Shown: positions 1 to 9,978, counted from the first letter of the stretch. The stretch is 36,370 nucleotides of DNA from Gemmatimonadota bacterium (GCA_009841165.1 VXMI01000010.1:1-36370), one strand, 5' to 3'. Notes: a model not told the origin generated them from the letters alone. Made by a program: numbers and translations.

Positions 1-550
1 CGAGAAACCCTCCCGCCCCCAGCAGTTCGGCCGCCCGGCTTCCGTCGAGGCGCGTCAGATCCGGCACGGCACGCACCTCGCGTCCCGACGATACCGTGAC
101 GCGCACCGGCGCGTTGACCAGGGCGGTGGGTCCCGGCAGAGGGCTCTGGCCCATGACCGTCCCGGCCGGCACCAGGGGATGCCGCAGCGAGTCGACCCGG
201 CCGACCACGAGTCCCGAGTCCGCGAGCTCGGAGAGTGCGAGCATCACAGGCTGGCCCCGCAGGTCCGGGACGACCTGCACTTCAACCGGAGTATCGGGGA
301 CCGGAAACATGAGGGTGACCGCCACCAGGTACCCCAGGCCCAGCCCCGCTCCGGCCACCGCGAGCGCGGCGATCCCGGGGTGCATCGCGATTCCGCCCAG
401 ACGCACCCGCGCGGCCCCGGTCCTCGCCCCCGTCCTCTTCCTCGGCGAGCGCTGCTTCCGGGGCTTGCGCCCGGCCGGGCGCTGCTTCCCTTTCGCCCTG
501 GTCCTGGCAGCGCCCTTCCGTCGCCGGCGGATCGAACCACCCAGATCCAT
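1..550 (-). CDS. PASTA-domain membrane protein (3' end outside window)
   Basis: This reading frame starts at ATG 550 and stays open to the window edge, so its C-terminus is missing. The first ~45 residues are very basic (many Arg/Lys). A hydrophobic segment follows at about residues 47-67 (around PGIAALAVAGAGLGLGYLV), and then come PASTA-type repeats. The first has VVPDLRGQPVMLALSELADS, then GQSPLPGP and RVTVSSG; a second begins with AVPDLTRLDGSRAAELL. PASTA domains in this layout lie outside the membrane and bind peptidoglycan or muropeptides. No kinase domain precedes them, so this is a stand-alone PASTA protein and not a PknB-type kinase. The ATG shares one base with the rsmB stop codon (TGATG), which suggests translational coupling. 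The PASTA call is secure; the cellular role is unknown. Confidence 0.8.
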   Translation of the reverse strand, partial: MDLGGSIRRRRKGAARTRAKGKQRPAGRKPRKQRSPRKRTGARTGAARVRLGGIAMHPGIAALAVAGAGLGLGYLVAVTLMFPVPDTPVEVQVVPDLRGQPVMLALSELADSGLVVGRVDSLRHPLVPAGTVMGQSPLPGPTALVNAPVRVTVSSGREVRAVPDLTRLDGSRAAELLGAGGFL

Positions 551-1908
551 CAGTCCGGAGCCCTCCTCATTCTGGCCGCAAACGCACCATCGAATCCGCT
601 CTCGTGGGGCAACACCACCAGGCATCCGTCTTCGTCCAGAAACCGCTCCGGAGCGGGGCCCGCCTCGATTCGGAAATCCGGATGGCGCTTCAGAAAGTCC
701 TTCACCTGCCCCTCGTTCTCTTCGTGCTCAAGGGCACATGTAGCGTATACAAGGAGTCCGCCGCGGGGAACCACGGTTGCCGCGCCATCGAGGATCGAGC
801 GTTGCACGGCCGCGAGTTTGCGGATGTCCGCGCGCCTGATGCGCCACCGCCCGTCCGGGTGTCGACGGAACGTTCCCGTCCCGCTGCACGGCACGTCGAC
901 CAGCACCGTGTCCGCGCTGCGCATTGGAGGACGCCGGGCGTCCGCGGCCACCGCCCAGACGCGCCTGCCCGATCCGCGGAGTCCGACCGCCGCACTCCCG
1001 CCGAGACGACGGACACCCTGCACGACTCTTCTCAGGCGCCGCTCCGACAGGTCCGCGGCAACGACGGATCCCGCTGCCTCACTCAGCGCAAGCGCCTTGC
1101 CTCCGGGGGCAGCGCACAGGTCGACGACCAGAGCGCCGGTCGGAGGAGACACATGGTCGACCACCAGCGAAGCAGCCGGATCCTGGATGACTCCGGGGAC
1201 CAGCGAAAGGGCCGCCGCAGGATCGGTCCCCTGGCCGAGTGCGATCCACGGAAGATCTCGCGATCCGGAGCGACACAGCCCTGCCTCTGCGAGCGTGCTT
1301 GCCGCCACCACCGGCCTCTGCCCCACCGGGCGCAGGTAGACCGCCGGTTCCCGGTTGTTGGCATCGACCAGAGCGCGGGCACCGACGGGACCGAAGGCGG
1401 CGATCCACCTCCGCACCAGCCACCGGGGGTGCGAACCCCACGTCGCGAGGTAGGCTTCCAAGTCACTCTCGGCGTCCGGAAACAGGGACTGCGGGCGGGG
1501 ATCGCTCGCGACCTTGCGGAGGACGGCGTTCACCAGTCCGGCGGCTGCCCGCTTGCGTGTCCGCTTGACCTGCTCCACGGACTCGGATACGGCGGCGTAG
1601 GCGGGCACACCCCCCATCTCGAGGACCTGGTAGGCCCCCATGCGCAGCGCGACGAGCACCTCTCGATCGAATTCCGCCGGGTTCCGTCCGGCGCGCCGGG
1701 AAAGGATGTGGTCGATCCTCCCGCGCAGGCGCACGGTGCCGTAGACCAGGGTGCGGATCCAGCCGCGCTCGGGAGACCGCGCGGCGCCCGAGGCTTCCCA
1801 CGCGACATCGAGACGGCGCCCCGACTCCACCTCTATCAGGATCGATGCAGCCAGGACTCGGCCGGGGGACAGTCCCGACCTCCGCCCTACGCCGCGGCGC
1901 GGTTTCAA
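550..1908 (-). CDS. rsmB: 16S rRNA (cytosine-967-C5)-methyltransferase RsmB
   Basis: The protein has 452 residues, usual for RsmB/Fmu, with an N-terminal NusB-like RNA-binding domain (about 15-150) and a C-terminal Rossmann methyltransferase domain. The SAM-binding motif DLCAAPGGKA is at 263-272. Two cysteines of RNA m5C methyltransferases are present: Cys341 in DVPCSGTGTFRRHPDGRW and Cys391 in YATCALEHEENE; in this family the second is the nucleophile and the first helps release the product. The enzyme uses SAM to methylate C967 of 16S rRNA. The start is TTG, overlapping the thiG stop as TTGA, with a GGAG-like site just upstream. In many bacteria rsmB follows def and fmt directly; here three thiamine genes lie between fmt and rsmB. 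Confidence 0.96.
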   Translation of the reverse strand: MKPRRGVGRRSGLSPGRVLAASILIEVESGRRLDVAWEASGAARSPERGWIRTLVYGTVRLRGRIDHILSRRAGRNPAEFDREVLVALRMGAYQVLEMGGVPAYAAVSESVEQVKRTRKRAAAGLVNAVLRKVASDPRPQSLFPDAESDLEAYLATWGSHPRWLVRRWIAAFGPVGARALVDANNREPAVYLRPVGQRPVVAASTLAEAGLCRSGSRDLPWIALGQGTDPAAALSLVPGVIQDPAASLVVDHVSPPTGALVVDLCAAPGGKALALSEAAGSVVAADLSERRLRRVVQGVRRLGGSAAVGLRGSGRRVWAVAADARRPPMRSADTVLVDVPCSGTGTFRRHPDGRWRIRRADIRKLAAVQRSILDGAATVVPRGGLLVYATCALEHEENEGQVKDFLKRHPDFRIEAGPAPERFLDEDGCLVVLPHESGFDGAFAARMRRAPD

Positions 1909-2708
1909 CCGTGCTCCCGATCCAGCATCCCCGTTGTGGGTGACGACGGGACGGCGATCTCGCGCGCGGCCATGCGACCGGCCAGGTACGCCTCCCGGCC
2001 GGCAAGGACCGCAAGCTTCATGGCCCGGGCCATGCCCACGGGGTCGGACGCCGCGGCGATCGCCGTGTTCATCAGCACGCCGTCCACGCCCTGCTCCATG
2101 GTCACGCAGGCGTCGGAGGCCGTTCCCACCCCCGCGTCCACGATCACCGGAACGGTGAGCCGCCGCTTGATCTCGCGGATGTAGTAGGGGTTCACAACGC
2201 CCAGACCGCTCCCGATGGGGCTCGCGAGCGGCATCACGGCCACGCAGCCCGCATCCTCGAGCCGCATGGCGGTGATCAGGTCGTCATTCGTGTACGCCAT
2301 GACCTTGAAGCCGTCGGCCACCAGCTCGCCCGCCGCCGCGAGCGTCGCCGCCGTGTCCGGGAGCAGCGTGCGCTCGTCGCCGATGACTTCCAGCTTGACC
2401 CAGTCGTTGAGCCCCGCGGCACGTCCCAGGCGGGCGTAGCGCAGCGCGTCCTCGGCCGTGAAGCACCCGGCGGTATTGGGCAGCAGGAAGAACTCGTCCG
2501 GGGACAGGTGGTGAAGGATGCCCTCCTCCCGACGGCGGTCCAGATCCACCCGGCGCACCGCCACGGTCACCATCTCGGCTCCGCTGGCGCGGATGGCGGT
2601 GACCATTTCGTCGTTGGTCCGGTACTTCCCGGTTCCGACGATCAGTCTCGACGTGAAGGCGTGATCCCCCATCACGAAGGGGAGGTCGCCCCGCGTGTCC
2701 CTCACCAT
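1905..2708 (-). CDS. thiG: Thiazole synthase ThiG
   Basis: The protein has 267 residues, normal for ThiG, a TIM-barrel enzyme that makes the thiazole phosphate part of thiamine from deoxyxylulose 5-phosphate, dehydroglycine and ThiS thiocarboxylate. The Schiff-base lysine is Lys105 in WVKLEVIGDERTLLPD. Other conserved stretches are SRLIVGTGKY near the N-terminus, LPNTAGCFTAEDA, and the phosphate-binding segments PIGSGLGVVNPYYI and VIVDAGVGTASDA. ATG 2708 follows the thiS stop with no gap. Its ribosome-binding site GGGAGGAGGA is the same DNA that encodes the C-terminal glycines of ThiS. The C-terminus overlaps the TTG of rsmB by 4 bases. I see no thiC, thiF, thiH or thiO in the window. Confidence 0.96.
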   Translation of the reverse strand: MVRDTRGDLPFVMGDHAFTSRLIVGTGKYRTNDEMVTAIRASGAEMVTVAVRRVDLDRRREEGILHHLSPDEFFLLPNTAGCFTAEDALRYARLGRAAGLNDWVKLEVIGDERTLLPDTAATLAAAGELVADGFKVMAYTNDDLITAMRLEDAGCVAVMPLASPIGSGLGVVNPYYIREIKRRLTVPVIVDAGVGTASDACVTMEQGVDGVLMNTAIAAASDPVGMARAMKLAVLAGREAYLAGRMAAREIAVPSSPTTGMLDREHG

Positions 2709-2936
2709 CTATCCTCCTCCCACGAAGTGGACGAGTTCGATTCTGTCACCCTCTTCGACCGGAGTGGCCTGGAGCGCCTCGCGTGCCAGGATCTTCCTGT
2801 TGCGCTCCACCACCACCATCGCCGGGTGCAGTTCCAGGTCACGCAGGAGGTCGGCCACGGTGAGCCCGTTGCGAACCGTGCGACTCTTGCCGTTGAGCAC
2901 GATCGACACGGAATGGACGGTCACGCCGCTGCGCAC
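2709..2936 (-). CDS. thiS: Sulfur carrier protein ThiS
   Basis: This is a ubiquitin-like sulfur carrier of about 71-75 residues with VSIVLNGKSRTV at the N-terminus and the C-terminal tail HFVGGG. The last Gly-Gly is adenylylated and thiocarboxylated, and the sulfur is passed to ThiG. The start is uncertain. GTG 2936 gives 75 residues but has no ribosome site at a useful distance. GTG 2924 gives 71 residues and overlaps the stop of a short upstream frame (2956-2921) as GTGA. The only strong Shine-Dalgarno sequence (GGAGG at 2969-2965) is correctly spaced for that short frame and not for either thiS start. The stop TAG touches the ATG of thiG. Confidence 0.93.
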   Translation of the reverse strand: MRSGVTVHSVSIVLNGKSRTVRNGLTVADLLRDLELHPAMVVVERNRKILAREALQATPVEEGDRIELVHFVGGG

Positions 2937-2956
2937 CCGTGAAGCATCGATTTCAT
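2921..2956 (-). CDS. Candidate 11-residue leader ORF coupled to thiS
   Basis: ATG 2956 opens a frame of 11 codons, MKSMLHGCAAA, then TGA. A full GGAGG sits 8 bases upstream (2969-2965), directly after the tenI/thiE stop. The TGA overlaps an in-frame GTG of thiS at 2924 (GTGA). The strong ribosome site, the spacing and the overlap with thiS are all visible in the sequence. Whether the peptide is made is inference. It could be a translational-coupling leader, or a single-base sequence error could have separated the true thiS start from its body. Confidence 0.35.
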   Translation of the reverse strand: MKSMLHGCAAA

Positions 2957-2969
2957 TCGCGCGCCCTCC

Positions 2970-3611
2970 TCAGCCGAGCGCTTCAAGGTAGCGCGTCACG
3001 GCGTTCCGCGGGCTCTTCGCGCCCCACACGCCGCTCAGGACAACCACGCCATGCGCCCCACGCGCCAGCACGTCGGGCACCACGGACGGCGTGATCCCCC
3101 CGATCGCGAGCACGGGCAGATCGCTCCCCGCCACCGCCGCGGCCACGGCCTCGACCCCGAGGGCGGGCCTGTCCGGGTGGGAGCGCGTCGGGTACACCGC
3201 GCCGAGCACCAGGTAGTCCAGCCCGCTGCCGCGGAGACCCACCGCCTGCTCCGACGAGTGGATCGACCGTCCCACGCGCAACCGGTCCCCCGCGATCCGG
3301 CGCGCGTCCGGCACGGGCAGGGAATCCTCTTTCAGGTGCACCCCGCCGGCGCCCGCGGCCACGGCCACGTCGACCCGGTCGTTGACCACGACCAGCGTCC
3401 CGGTCTCCCGCGAGAGCTCCAGGAGCCGGCGCGTCGCCTCGAAGAGACGGCGGGCGGTGGCGGTGCGAGTCCTCAGGTGGAGCCCCAGGGCGCCGTCCCC
3501 CGCGGCGACGACCGGACCGAGGCGCTCCGGGTAGTCTTCCGCCCCCACGATCCCGTCCCCGACGATGACGTGCAGCCTCGGCAGTCGCGGCATTGCCGCT
3601 CTCATCATCAT
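2970..3611 (-). CDS. ThiE/TenI family protein, more like thiazole tautomerase TenI
   Basis: This is a TIM-barrel protein of about 211-213 residues in the thiamine phosphate synthase superfamily. It begins with PRLHVIVGDG and carries VVNDRVDVAVAAGAGGVHL, VGRSIHSSEQAV, LGAVYPTRSHPDRPALG and PVLAIGGI. The pattern GRS-x-HS with a TRSHPDRP loop resembles TenI, the enzyme that aromatises the ThiG product, more than ThiE, where a G-P-x-F-x-T-x-T-K loop is usual. Either function fits next to thiS and thiG. Three ATG codons in a row (3611, 3608, 3605) can start it, and a GGTGGA lies just before them, best spaced for the third. The open frame continues further upstream, but that part is an out-of-frame reading of fmt. 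The fmt stop is 22 bases upstream. Confidence 0.85.
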   Translation of the reverse strand: MMMRAAMPRLPRLHVIVGDGIVGAEDYPERLGPVVAAGDGALGLHLRTRTATARRLFEATRRLLELSRETGTLVVVNDRVDVAVAAGAGGVHLKEDSLPVPDARRIAGDRLRVGRSIHSSEQAVGLRGSGLDYLVLGAVYPTRSHPDRPALGVEAVAAAVAGSDLPVLAIGGITPSVVPDVLARGAHGVVVLSGVWGAKSPRNAVTRYLEALG

Positions 3612-3633
3612 TCCACCGACGCGTCCATGCGCC

Positions 3634-4566
3634 CTACTCGAACCGATCACCCGCCCGGGGTTCGCGCCCGCGCAGCCAGGCCGCCGCGTCCATGCGCCGC
3701 TTCCCCGCCGGCTGGACCTCGCCGATGCGGAGCACCCCGCGCGCCGTGGCCACCAGGAGCCCCTGTTCAGGGCCGGCGGACACGAGCTCCCCCGGGGCCC
3801 CGACCTGTGGCCACTCCGCCACCCCCGGGCTGAACAGCTTGACCGGCACGCCGCCCAGGAGGGTCCAGGCCCCGGGGACCGCGTCCATCGCGCGGATGTG
3901 GTTGCACACTGCCCGCGCATCACGCCGCCAGTCCACCCGCGCCGACTCCCGGTCGACCTTCGGGGCGAAGGTGGCGGCATCGTGGTCCTGCTCCGCTTCC
4001 GGCACCGGACCGGCCTCCAGCCGGGCGAGCACATCCGTCATCAGGCGCGCCCCGTTGTCCGCCAGGCGGCGGGAAAGCCCTGACGCCGTGTCGTCGGGAC
4101 CGATGGGTGTCGATTCCTGCGCCAGCACCGGCCCCGCGTCCATCGCCTCGACCATTCGCATGATCGAGACTCCCGTGACGCCGTGTCCCCGTTCGATGGC
4201 ACGCGCGATCGGGGCGGCGCCCCGCAGCTCCGGGAGCAGCGAAGCGTGCAGGTTCAGCGAACCCAGCCGGGGGATGTCCAGGATTCGCCGCGCGAGTATG
4301 CACCCATAGGCGACGACGACCGAGATGTCCGGACGAGCCGCCCGGATCGCGCTCTCGAAGGGATCGCCCAGCGGCCGCTCCGGGGTGAATACCGGGTATT
4401 CCTCGGCCTCCGCGATCGACTTCACCACCGATGGACGCGCTTTGCGGCCGCGTCCTCGGGGCCGGTCGGGCCGCGTGATCACCCCGACCACGCGGTGGCC
4501 GGCGGCGCCAAGGGCCCGGAGCGCGGGGACCGCAAACTCCGGCGTGCCCCAGAAGAGGACCCTCAC
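3634..4566 (-). CDS. fmt: Methionyl-tRNA formyltransferase
   Basis: The protein has 310 residues and uses 10-formyl-tetrahydrofolate to formylate Met-tRNA(fMet). It begins VRVLFWGTPEFAVPALRALG, the standard Fmt N-terminus. The catalytic residues seen in the family are present: Asn105 and His107 in SLNLHASLLPELRGAAPI, and Asp143 in VEAMDAGPVLAQ. A short linker leads to the C-terminal tRNA-binding domain ending with QPAGKRRMDAAAWLRG. I chose GTG 4566 because it overlaps the def stop as GTGA and matches the usual protein start. An upstream GTG at 4599 would add 11 residues lying wholly within def. def and fmt work on the same pathway, and their adjacency is conserved widely. Confidence 0.95.
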   Translation of the reverse strand: MRVLFWGTPEFAVPALRALGAAGHRVVGVITRPDRPRGRGRKARPSVVKSIAEAEEYPVFTPERPLGDPFESAIRAARPDISVVVAYGCILARRILDIPRLGSLNLHASLLPELRGAAPIARAIERGHGVTGVSIMRMVEAMDAGPVLAQESTPIGPDDTASGLSRRLADNGARLMTDVLARLEAGPVPEAEQDHDAATFAPKVDRESARVDWRRDARAVCNHIRAMDAVPGAWTLLGGVPVKLFSPGVAEWPQVGAPGELVSAGPEQGLLVATARGVLRIGEVQPAGKRRMDAAAWLRGREPRAGDRFE

Positions 4567-5081
4567 TCCCCGCTCGCGGTGCCCCGGTTTTTTCGCCACT
4601 TCCTGAGGAGGATCCCCCGCTTCAGCGGCGACAACCGGTCGATGAAGAGGACGCCGTCCAGGTGATCCACTTCGTGCTGGAGAGCGCGTGCGAGCAGCCC
4701 ATCGGCCTCGATGCGCACGGGTTCGCCGTCCAGCGACAGCGCCTCTACGGTCACGCGCACCGGACGGGTGACGTTTTCCTCAAGCCCCGGAATGCTCAGA
4801 CACCCCTCGCTGGCCTTGTCCTGCTCCCTGCTGGCTTCGACGACTACCGGGTTGACCAGCGCGTGGACGTGGCGGCTTTCGTCGTCGTTCTTGACGTCGA
4901 CGACCAGGATGCGTCTGGATACCCCCACCTGCGGCCCGGCCAGACCGATCCCCTCGGCGTGGTACATGGTGTCGAACATGTCACGCGCGAGACGCCGCAG
5001 GTCGTCATCGACCGCCTCGACAGGTGCCGCCTCCTCGCGCAGGATTCTGGCGCCCAAAACCTCGATGTCCAGAAGTGCCAC
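4563..5081 (-). CDS. def: Peptide deformylase
   Basis: The protein has 172 residues and removes the N-formyl group from new proteins. All three peptide deformylase motifs are intact: GIGLAGPQVG at 44-53, EGCLSIPG at 92-99 with the metal ligand Cys94, and HEVDH at 136-140 with metal ligands His136 and His140 and catalytic Glu137. The C-terminal LKRGILLRKWRK is also common in this family. The start is GTG 5081, with no obvious Shine-Dalgarno sequence. An AT-rich palindrome and repeated ATGTAA boxes lie 28-60 bases upstream, in an otherwise GC-rich region. The gene overlaps fmt by 4 bases. Confidence 0.96.
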   Translation of the reverse strand: MALLDIEVLGARILREEAAPVEAVDDDLRRLARDMFDTMYHAEGIGLAGPQVGVSRRILVVDVKNDDESRHVHALVNPVVVEASREQDKASEGCLSIPGLEENVTRPVRVTVEALSLDGEPVRIEADGLLARALQHEVDHLDGVLFIDRLSPLKRGILLRKWRKNRGTASGE

Positions 5082-5108
5082 GTATCGGAGTGCTAGGAAA
5101 TGTCTAGT

Positions 5109-5140
5109 TTACATGACATTATGTAATGTCATCCTTACAT
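5109..5140 (-). promoter_or_regulatory. AT-rich palindrome between yajC and def, candidate operator
   Basis: Positions 5113-5132 form a perfect inverted repeat: 9-base arms ATGACATTA and TAATGTCAT around a 2-base centre. The six-base box ATGTAA occurs three times: at 5109-5114 and 5135-5140 on the minus strand, and inverted at 5121-5126 inside the palindrome. The segment is strongly AT-rich against its surroundings. It has no T-run, so it is not a normal terminator. ATGACA inside it resembles a -35 element, with TAAACT at 5111-5106 as a possible -10, but the 15-base spacer is short. I infer a transcription-factor site or promoter for def-fmt and the thiamine genes. Confidence 0.5.
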
Positions 5141-5146
5141 TGGGGA

Positions 5147-5404
5147 CTACGCGGCCTCGATCTTCCGCGCGATGTGACCCCGGTCGATCACGATGCGGGT
5201 GTTCTCGGCCGTCCTGATCGTCAGTTCGGTCTCGGTCGCGTGGACGATCTGCCCGAGGATGCCGCCGTTGGTCATGATCCGGTCGCCCTTGGCCAGCTTG
5301 CTGAGCATCGCCTGGTGGCGCTGCTTCTCCTTTCGCTGGGGACGGATCAGGATGAAGTAGAAGATGGCGATCATGAGCATGATCTGGAACATGATCACGG
5401 TCAT
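5147..5404 (-). CDS. yajC: Sec translocon accessory subunit YajC
   Basis: This is an 85-residue single-pass membrane protein. The hydrophobic helix IMFQIMLMIAIFYFILI is followed at once by RPQRKEKQRHQ, the YajC signature, and then by KLAKGDRIMTNGGILGQI and a short beta-rich cytoplasmic domain. YajC associates with SecDF and SecYEG in protein export. ATG 5404 has a good ribosome site (AGGGAG, 8 bases upstream). A longer form from TTG 5500, preceded by GGAAGGA, would add 32 mostly Pro/Ala/Ser residues and cannot be excluded. The order queA-tgt-yajC is common, but secD and secF, which usually follow, are absent and def takes their place. Confidence 0.93.
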   Translation of the reverse strand: MTVIMFQIMLMIAIFYFILIRPQRKEKQRHQAMLSKLAKGDRIMTNGGILGQIVHATETELTIRTAENTRIVIDRGHIARKIEAA

Positions 5405-5525
5405 TCCGCCCGCTCCCTCGCGTGGAACCGCGGGAGGAGACGGTGGGGCCGACGGAACCGTCGTGACGGCGGCGTGAATCGGATGGCTCGGCAGTGTCAA
5501 GGCTCTTCGTCCTTCCGGGATCGGG

Positions 5526-7726
<2,201 letters not shown>

Positions 7727-7738
7727 TCCGGGGTCGAT

Positions 7739-8800
7739 TCAGTTGAAGAGACTCGGGTGGGGCGGAATGGGGTCGCTCCCGGGATCGCCTGGGCCGCTGT
7801 CCGGGACCGGTATGCCGAGGATCCGGTACGCCTTGCGGGTGGCGACGCGCCCCCGGGGGCCGCGCATCAGGAATCCCTCCTGGATGAGGAAGGGCTCGTA
7901 CACCTCCTCTATCGTGCCCGCGTCTTCGCCGAGCGCGACCGCAAGCGAGTTGAGGCCGACGGGGCCGCCTTCGAACTTCACGATGATCGTGCTGAGGATG
8001 CGTGTGTCCATCGAGTCGAGACCGTACTCGTCGACATCCAGGATTTCGAGCGCCTGCTGCACCACCGGAACGTCCAGGACGCCGTCGGCGCGCACCTGGG
8101 CAAAATCGCGCACCCGCCGGAGGAGCCGGTTGGCCACCCTGGGCGTACCTCGGGCGCGCGCGGCGAGTTCGCGGGCGCCCTCCGGCGTGGTTGGGACACC
8201 CATCAGGTCGGCGCTGCGCGTGATGATCTTCGCGAGGTCCCCCGCGGGGTAGAAGTCGAGCCGCTCCGTGATGCCGAAGCGTGCGCGCATCGGCGCGGTG
8301 AGAAGGCCGAAGCGCGTGGTCGCCCCAACGAGCGTGAACGGCTCCACCGACATCGTCATGGTCTGGGCGCGCGGTCCTTCGGCGAGCCGGACCTCGACGC
8401 GGTAGTCCTCCATGGCGGGATAGAGGAACTCCTCGATCACCGGGCGCAGCCTGTGGATTTCGTCGATGAAGAGGATGTCCCCCCTCTCCAGGTTCGTCAG
8501 GGAGGCGACGAGGTCGGCGGCCTTCTCGAGCACCGGTCCGGATGTAGTGATGATGTTCGCCGACATCTCCCGCGCGAGCAGCATGGCCAGTGTGGTCTTG
8601 CCGAGTCCGGGCGGACCGTGAAAGAGGATATGGTCCAGGGGGTCGACCCTCGCGGTCGCGGCTTCAATGGCGATCTGCAGCCCCTGCTTGACCTTCCTCT
8701 GACCGATGAAGTTCTCCAGCCGGCGCGGGCGCAGCGAGAACTCCGACCGTGCCTCGTGGGGCAGGATCTCGGGCGTCGTGATCTCGGTGCGTCTGGTCAT
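7739..8800 (-). CDS. ruvB: Holliday junction branch migration helicase RuvB
   Basis: The protein has 353 residues. It is an AAA+ ATPase that forms hexameric rings and drives branch migration together with RuvA. It shows the N-terminal [12 protein letters not shown], Walker [10 protein letters not shown] at 62-70, Walker [11 protein letters not shown] at about 109-118, the [18 protein letters not shown] sensor region, and the C-terminal winged-helix domain with [15 protein letters not shown] and [11 protein letters not shown] Pro/Gly/Asp-rich tail of about 20 residues ends in PHPSLFN. ATG 8800 begins 16 bases after ruvA. Confidence 0.97.
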   Translation of the reverse strand: MTRRTEITTPEILPHEARSEFSLRPRRLENFIGQRKVKQGLQIAIEAATARVDPLDHILFHGPPGLGKTTLAMLLAREMSANIITTSGPVLEKAADLVASLTNLERGDILFIDEIHRLRPVIEEFLYPAMEDYRVEVRLAEGPRAQTMTMSVEPFTLVGATTRFGLLTAPMRARFGITERLDFYPAGDLAKIITRSADLMGVPTTPEGARELAARARGTPRVANRLLRRVRDFAQVRADGVLDVPVVQQALEILDVDEYGLDSMDTRILSTIIVKFEGGPVGLNSLAVALGEDAGTIEEVYEPFLIQEGFLMRGPRGRVATRKAYRILGIPVPDSGPGDPGSDPIPPHPSLFN

Positions 8801-8816
8801 GGGCTGATCCCCGGCG

Positions 8817-9413
8817 TCATCGGTCGCGGCCCCGGCGCGAGAGGACCTCTCGAATCACTTCTTCCGTGCTCTCGAAGGTGGCGTCCTTCATCGCATCCCG
8901 CACCGCCGCCTCCGCGTCCGTGAAGCTGTAGCCAAGGCTGACCAGGGCGGACACCGCCTCTGCCACCTGCGCGGTATCGGGGCGGTCTCCCTCAACCGCG
9001 GCCGCGAGGTTGCGGACCTTGTCGGCGAGCTCGAGGATGAGCCGGGCGGCCGTCTTCTTCCCCAGCCCGCTGACCTGCACCAGCACGGGGACATCCTTCT
9101 CGGCCAGGGCTCTGGCCAGACGCTGCGCGTCGTAGGTGCTCATCATGGACATCGCCAGGCGCGGTCCCACCATCTGCACGGTCATGAGCAACCGGAACAG
9201 CGCTCGCTCATGCTCTTCGAGGAAGCCATAGAGGCTCGGCACTTCGTCGCGCACGACGGTCTCGGTGCGCAGCTCCAGGGTGGATTCCTTCGGCGGCAGA
9301 CGCTGGAGGACCGTAAGGGGAACATGGACCTCGTACACGACGCCACCGGAGGTCAGGACCTCGACCCGGTCGATGTCGCTGCCGAGAAGCTCGCCCCTTA
9401 TGCGGCTGATCAC
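8817..9413 (-). CDS. ruvA: Holliday junction DNA-binding protein RuvA
   Basis: The protein has 198 residues, the usual RuvA length. It has the OB-fold N-terminus ([18 protein letters not shown]), then two helix-hairpin-helix motifs seen as [13 protein letters not shown] and [16 protein letters not shown], and a C-terminal domain III ([18 protein letters not shown]) that contacts RuvB. It tetramerises on four-way DNA junctions and loads RuvB. GTG 9413 overlaps the ruvC stop as GTGA, so it is probably translated by coupling. Confidence 0.96.
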   Translation of the reverse strand: MISRIRGELLGSDIDRVEVLTSGGVVYEVHVPLTVLQRLPPKESTLELRTETVVRDEVPSLYGFLEEHERALFRLLMTVQMVGPRLAMSMMSTYDAQRLARALAEKDVPVLVQVSGLGKKTAARLILELADKVRNLAAAVEGDRPDTAQVAEAVSALVSLGYSFTDAEAAVRDAMKDATFESTEEVIREVLSRRGRDR

Positions 9414-9916
9414 GGCGTGATCACCGGGGGGTTGGCCGGGGTCGGGAGCCTTCCGGTGAAGGCGTGGCAGAGCGCCGCGGCCACCCCGTCCGCCGCGTCG
9501 CTGGGTGCCGGGTCCGTGCGGAGGCGCAGGTGCCGCCGCACCATGTAGGCCACCTGTTCCTTGGTCGCCCCTCCCGTTCCAACCACGGCCTTCTTGATCT
9601 CGCGCGGGGCGTATTCAGCCACCTCCACCCCACGCTGTGCCGCCGCCAGGATGATCGCGCCCCGGGCCTGTCCCAGCGCGAGCGCGCTTCGCACGTTCTT
9701 CCCGTAGAAGGTGCTTTCGATGGACAGGGTCTCGGGCGAATACTCGTCGATCAGCGCGGCCACACCCTCGTGAATGTCCTTCAACCGGATCGCGAGCGCC
9801 GCCCTCGGCGACGTCCGTATGACGCCGCACTGGAGCAGTTCCACGTTGCGGCGGGGGTCCACGGAAACGACGCCGAAGCCCGTGACGGCCGTTCCGGGAT
9901 CGATTCCGAGCAGCAC
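9410..9916 (-). CDS. ruvC: Holliday junction endonuclease RuvC
   Basis: The protein has 168 residues and an RNase-H fold; it cuts Holliday junctions. The four catalytic acids are present: Asp6 in LLGIDPGTAVTGFG, Glu67 in SIESTFYGKN, and Asp140 and Asp143 in APSDAADGVAAALCH. GTG 9916 gives the standard N-terminus and has an AGG-type ribosome site 9 bases upstream. An alternative in-frame GTG at 9982 overlaps the yebC stop as GTGA and would add 22 Ala/Arg/Gly-rich residues unlike the family start. I prefer the shorter form, but this junction style is common here, so the longer form is possible. Confidence 0.95.
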   Translation of the reverse strand: MLLGIDPGTAVTGFGVVSVDPRRNVELLQCGVIRTSPRAALAIRLKDIHEGVAALIDEYSPETLSIESTFYGKNVRSALALGQARGAIILAAAQRGVEVAEYAPREIKKAVVGTGGATKEQVAYMVRRHLRLRTDPAPSDAADGVAAALCHAFTGRLPTPANPPVITP

Positions 9917-9978
9917 GCCATTTCGCCTGCCGCCGTCCGCTTTCCCGGCTGCGCGTGATTCGGCAGCGGCTCGTACGC

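Noticed and set aside
3612-4034. N-terminal extension of the TenI/ThiE frame
   Set aside because: It overlaps fmt in another frame, and the barrel sequence begins only at the ATG cluster near 3611.
550-4566. Horizontal transfer of the thiamine genes
   Set aside because: Codon and GC character do not visibly differ from the flanking genes, and no mobile-element remnants are present. Rearrangement within the lineage is simpler.
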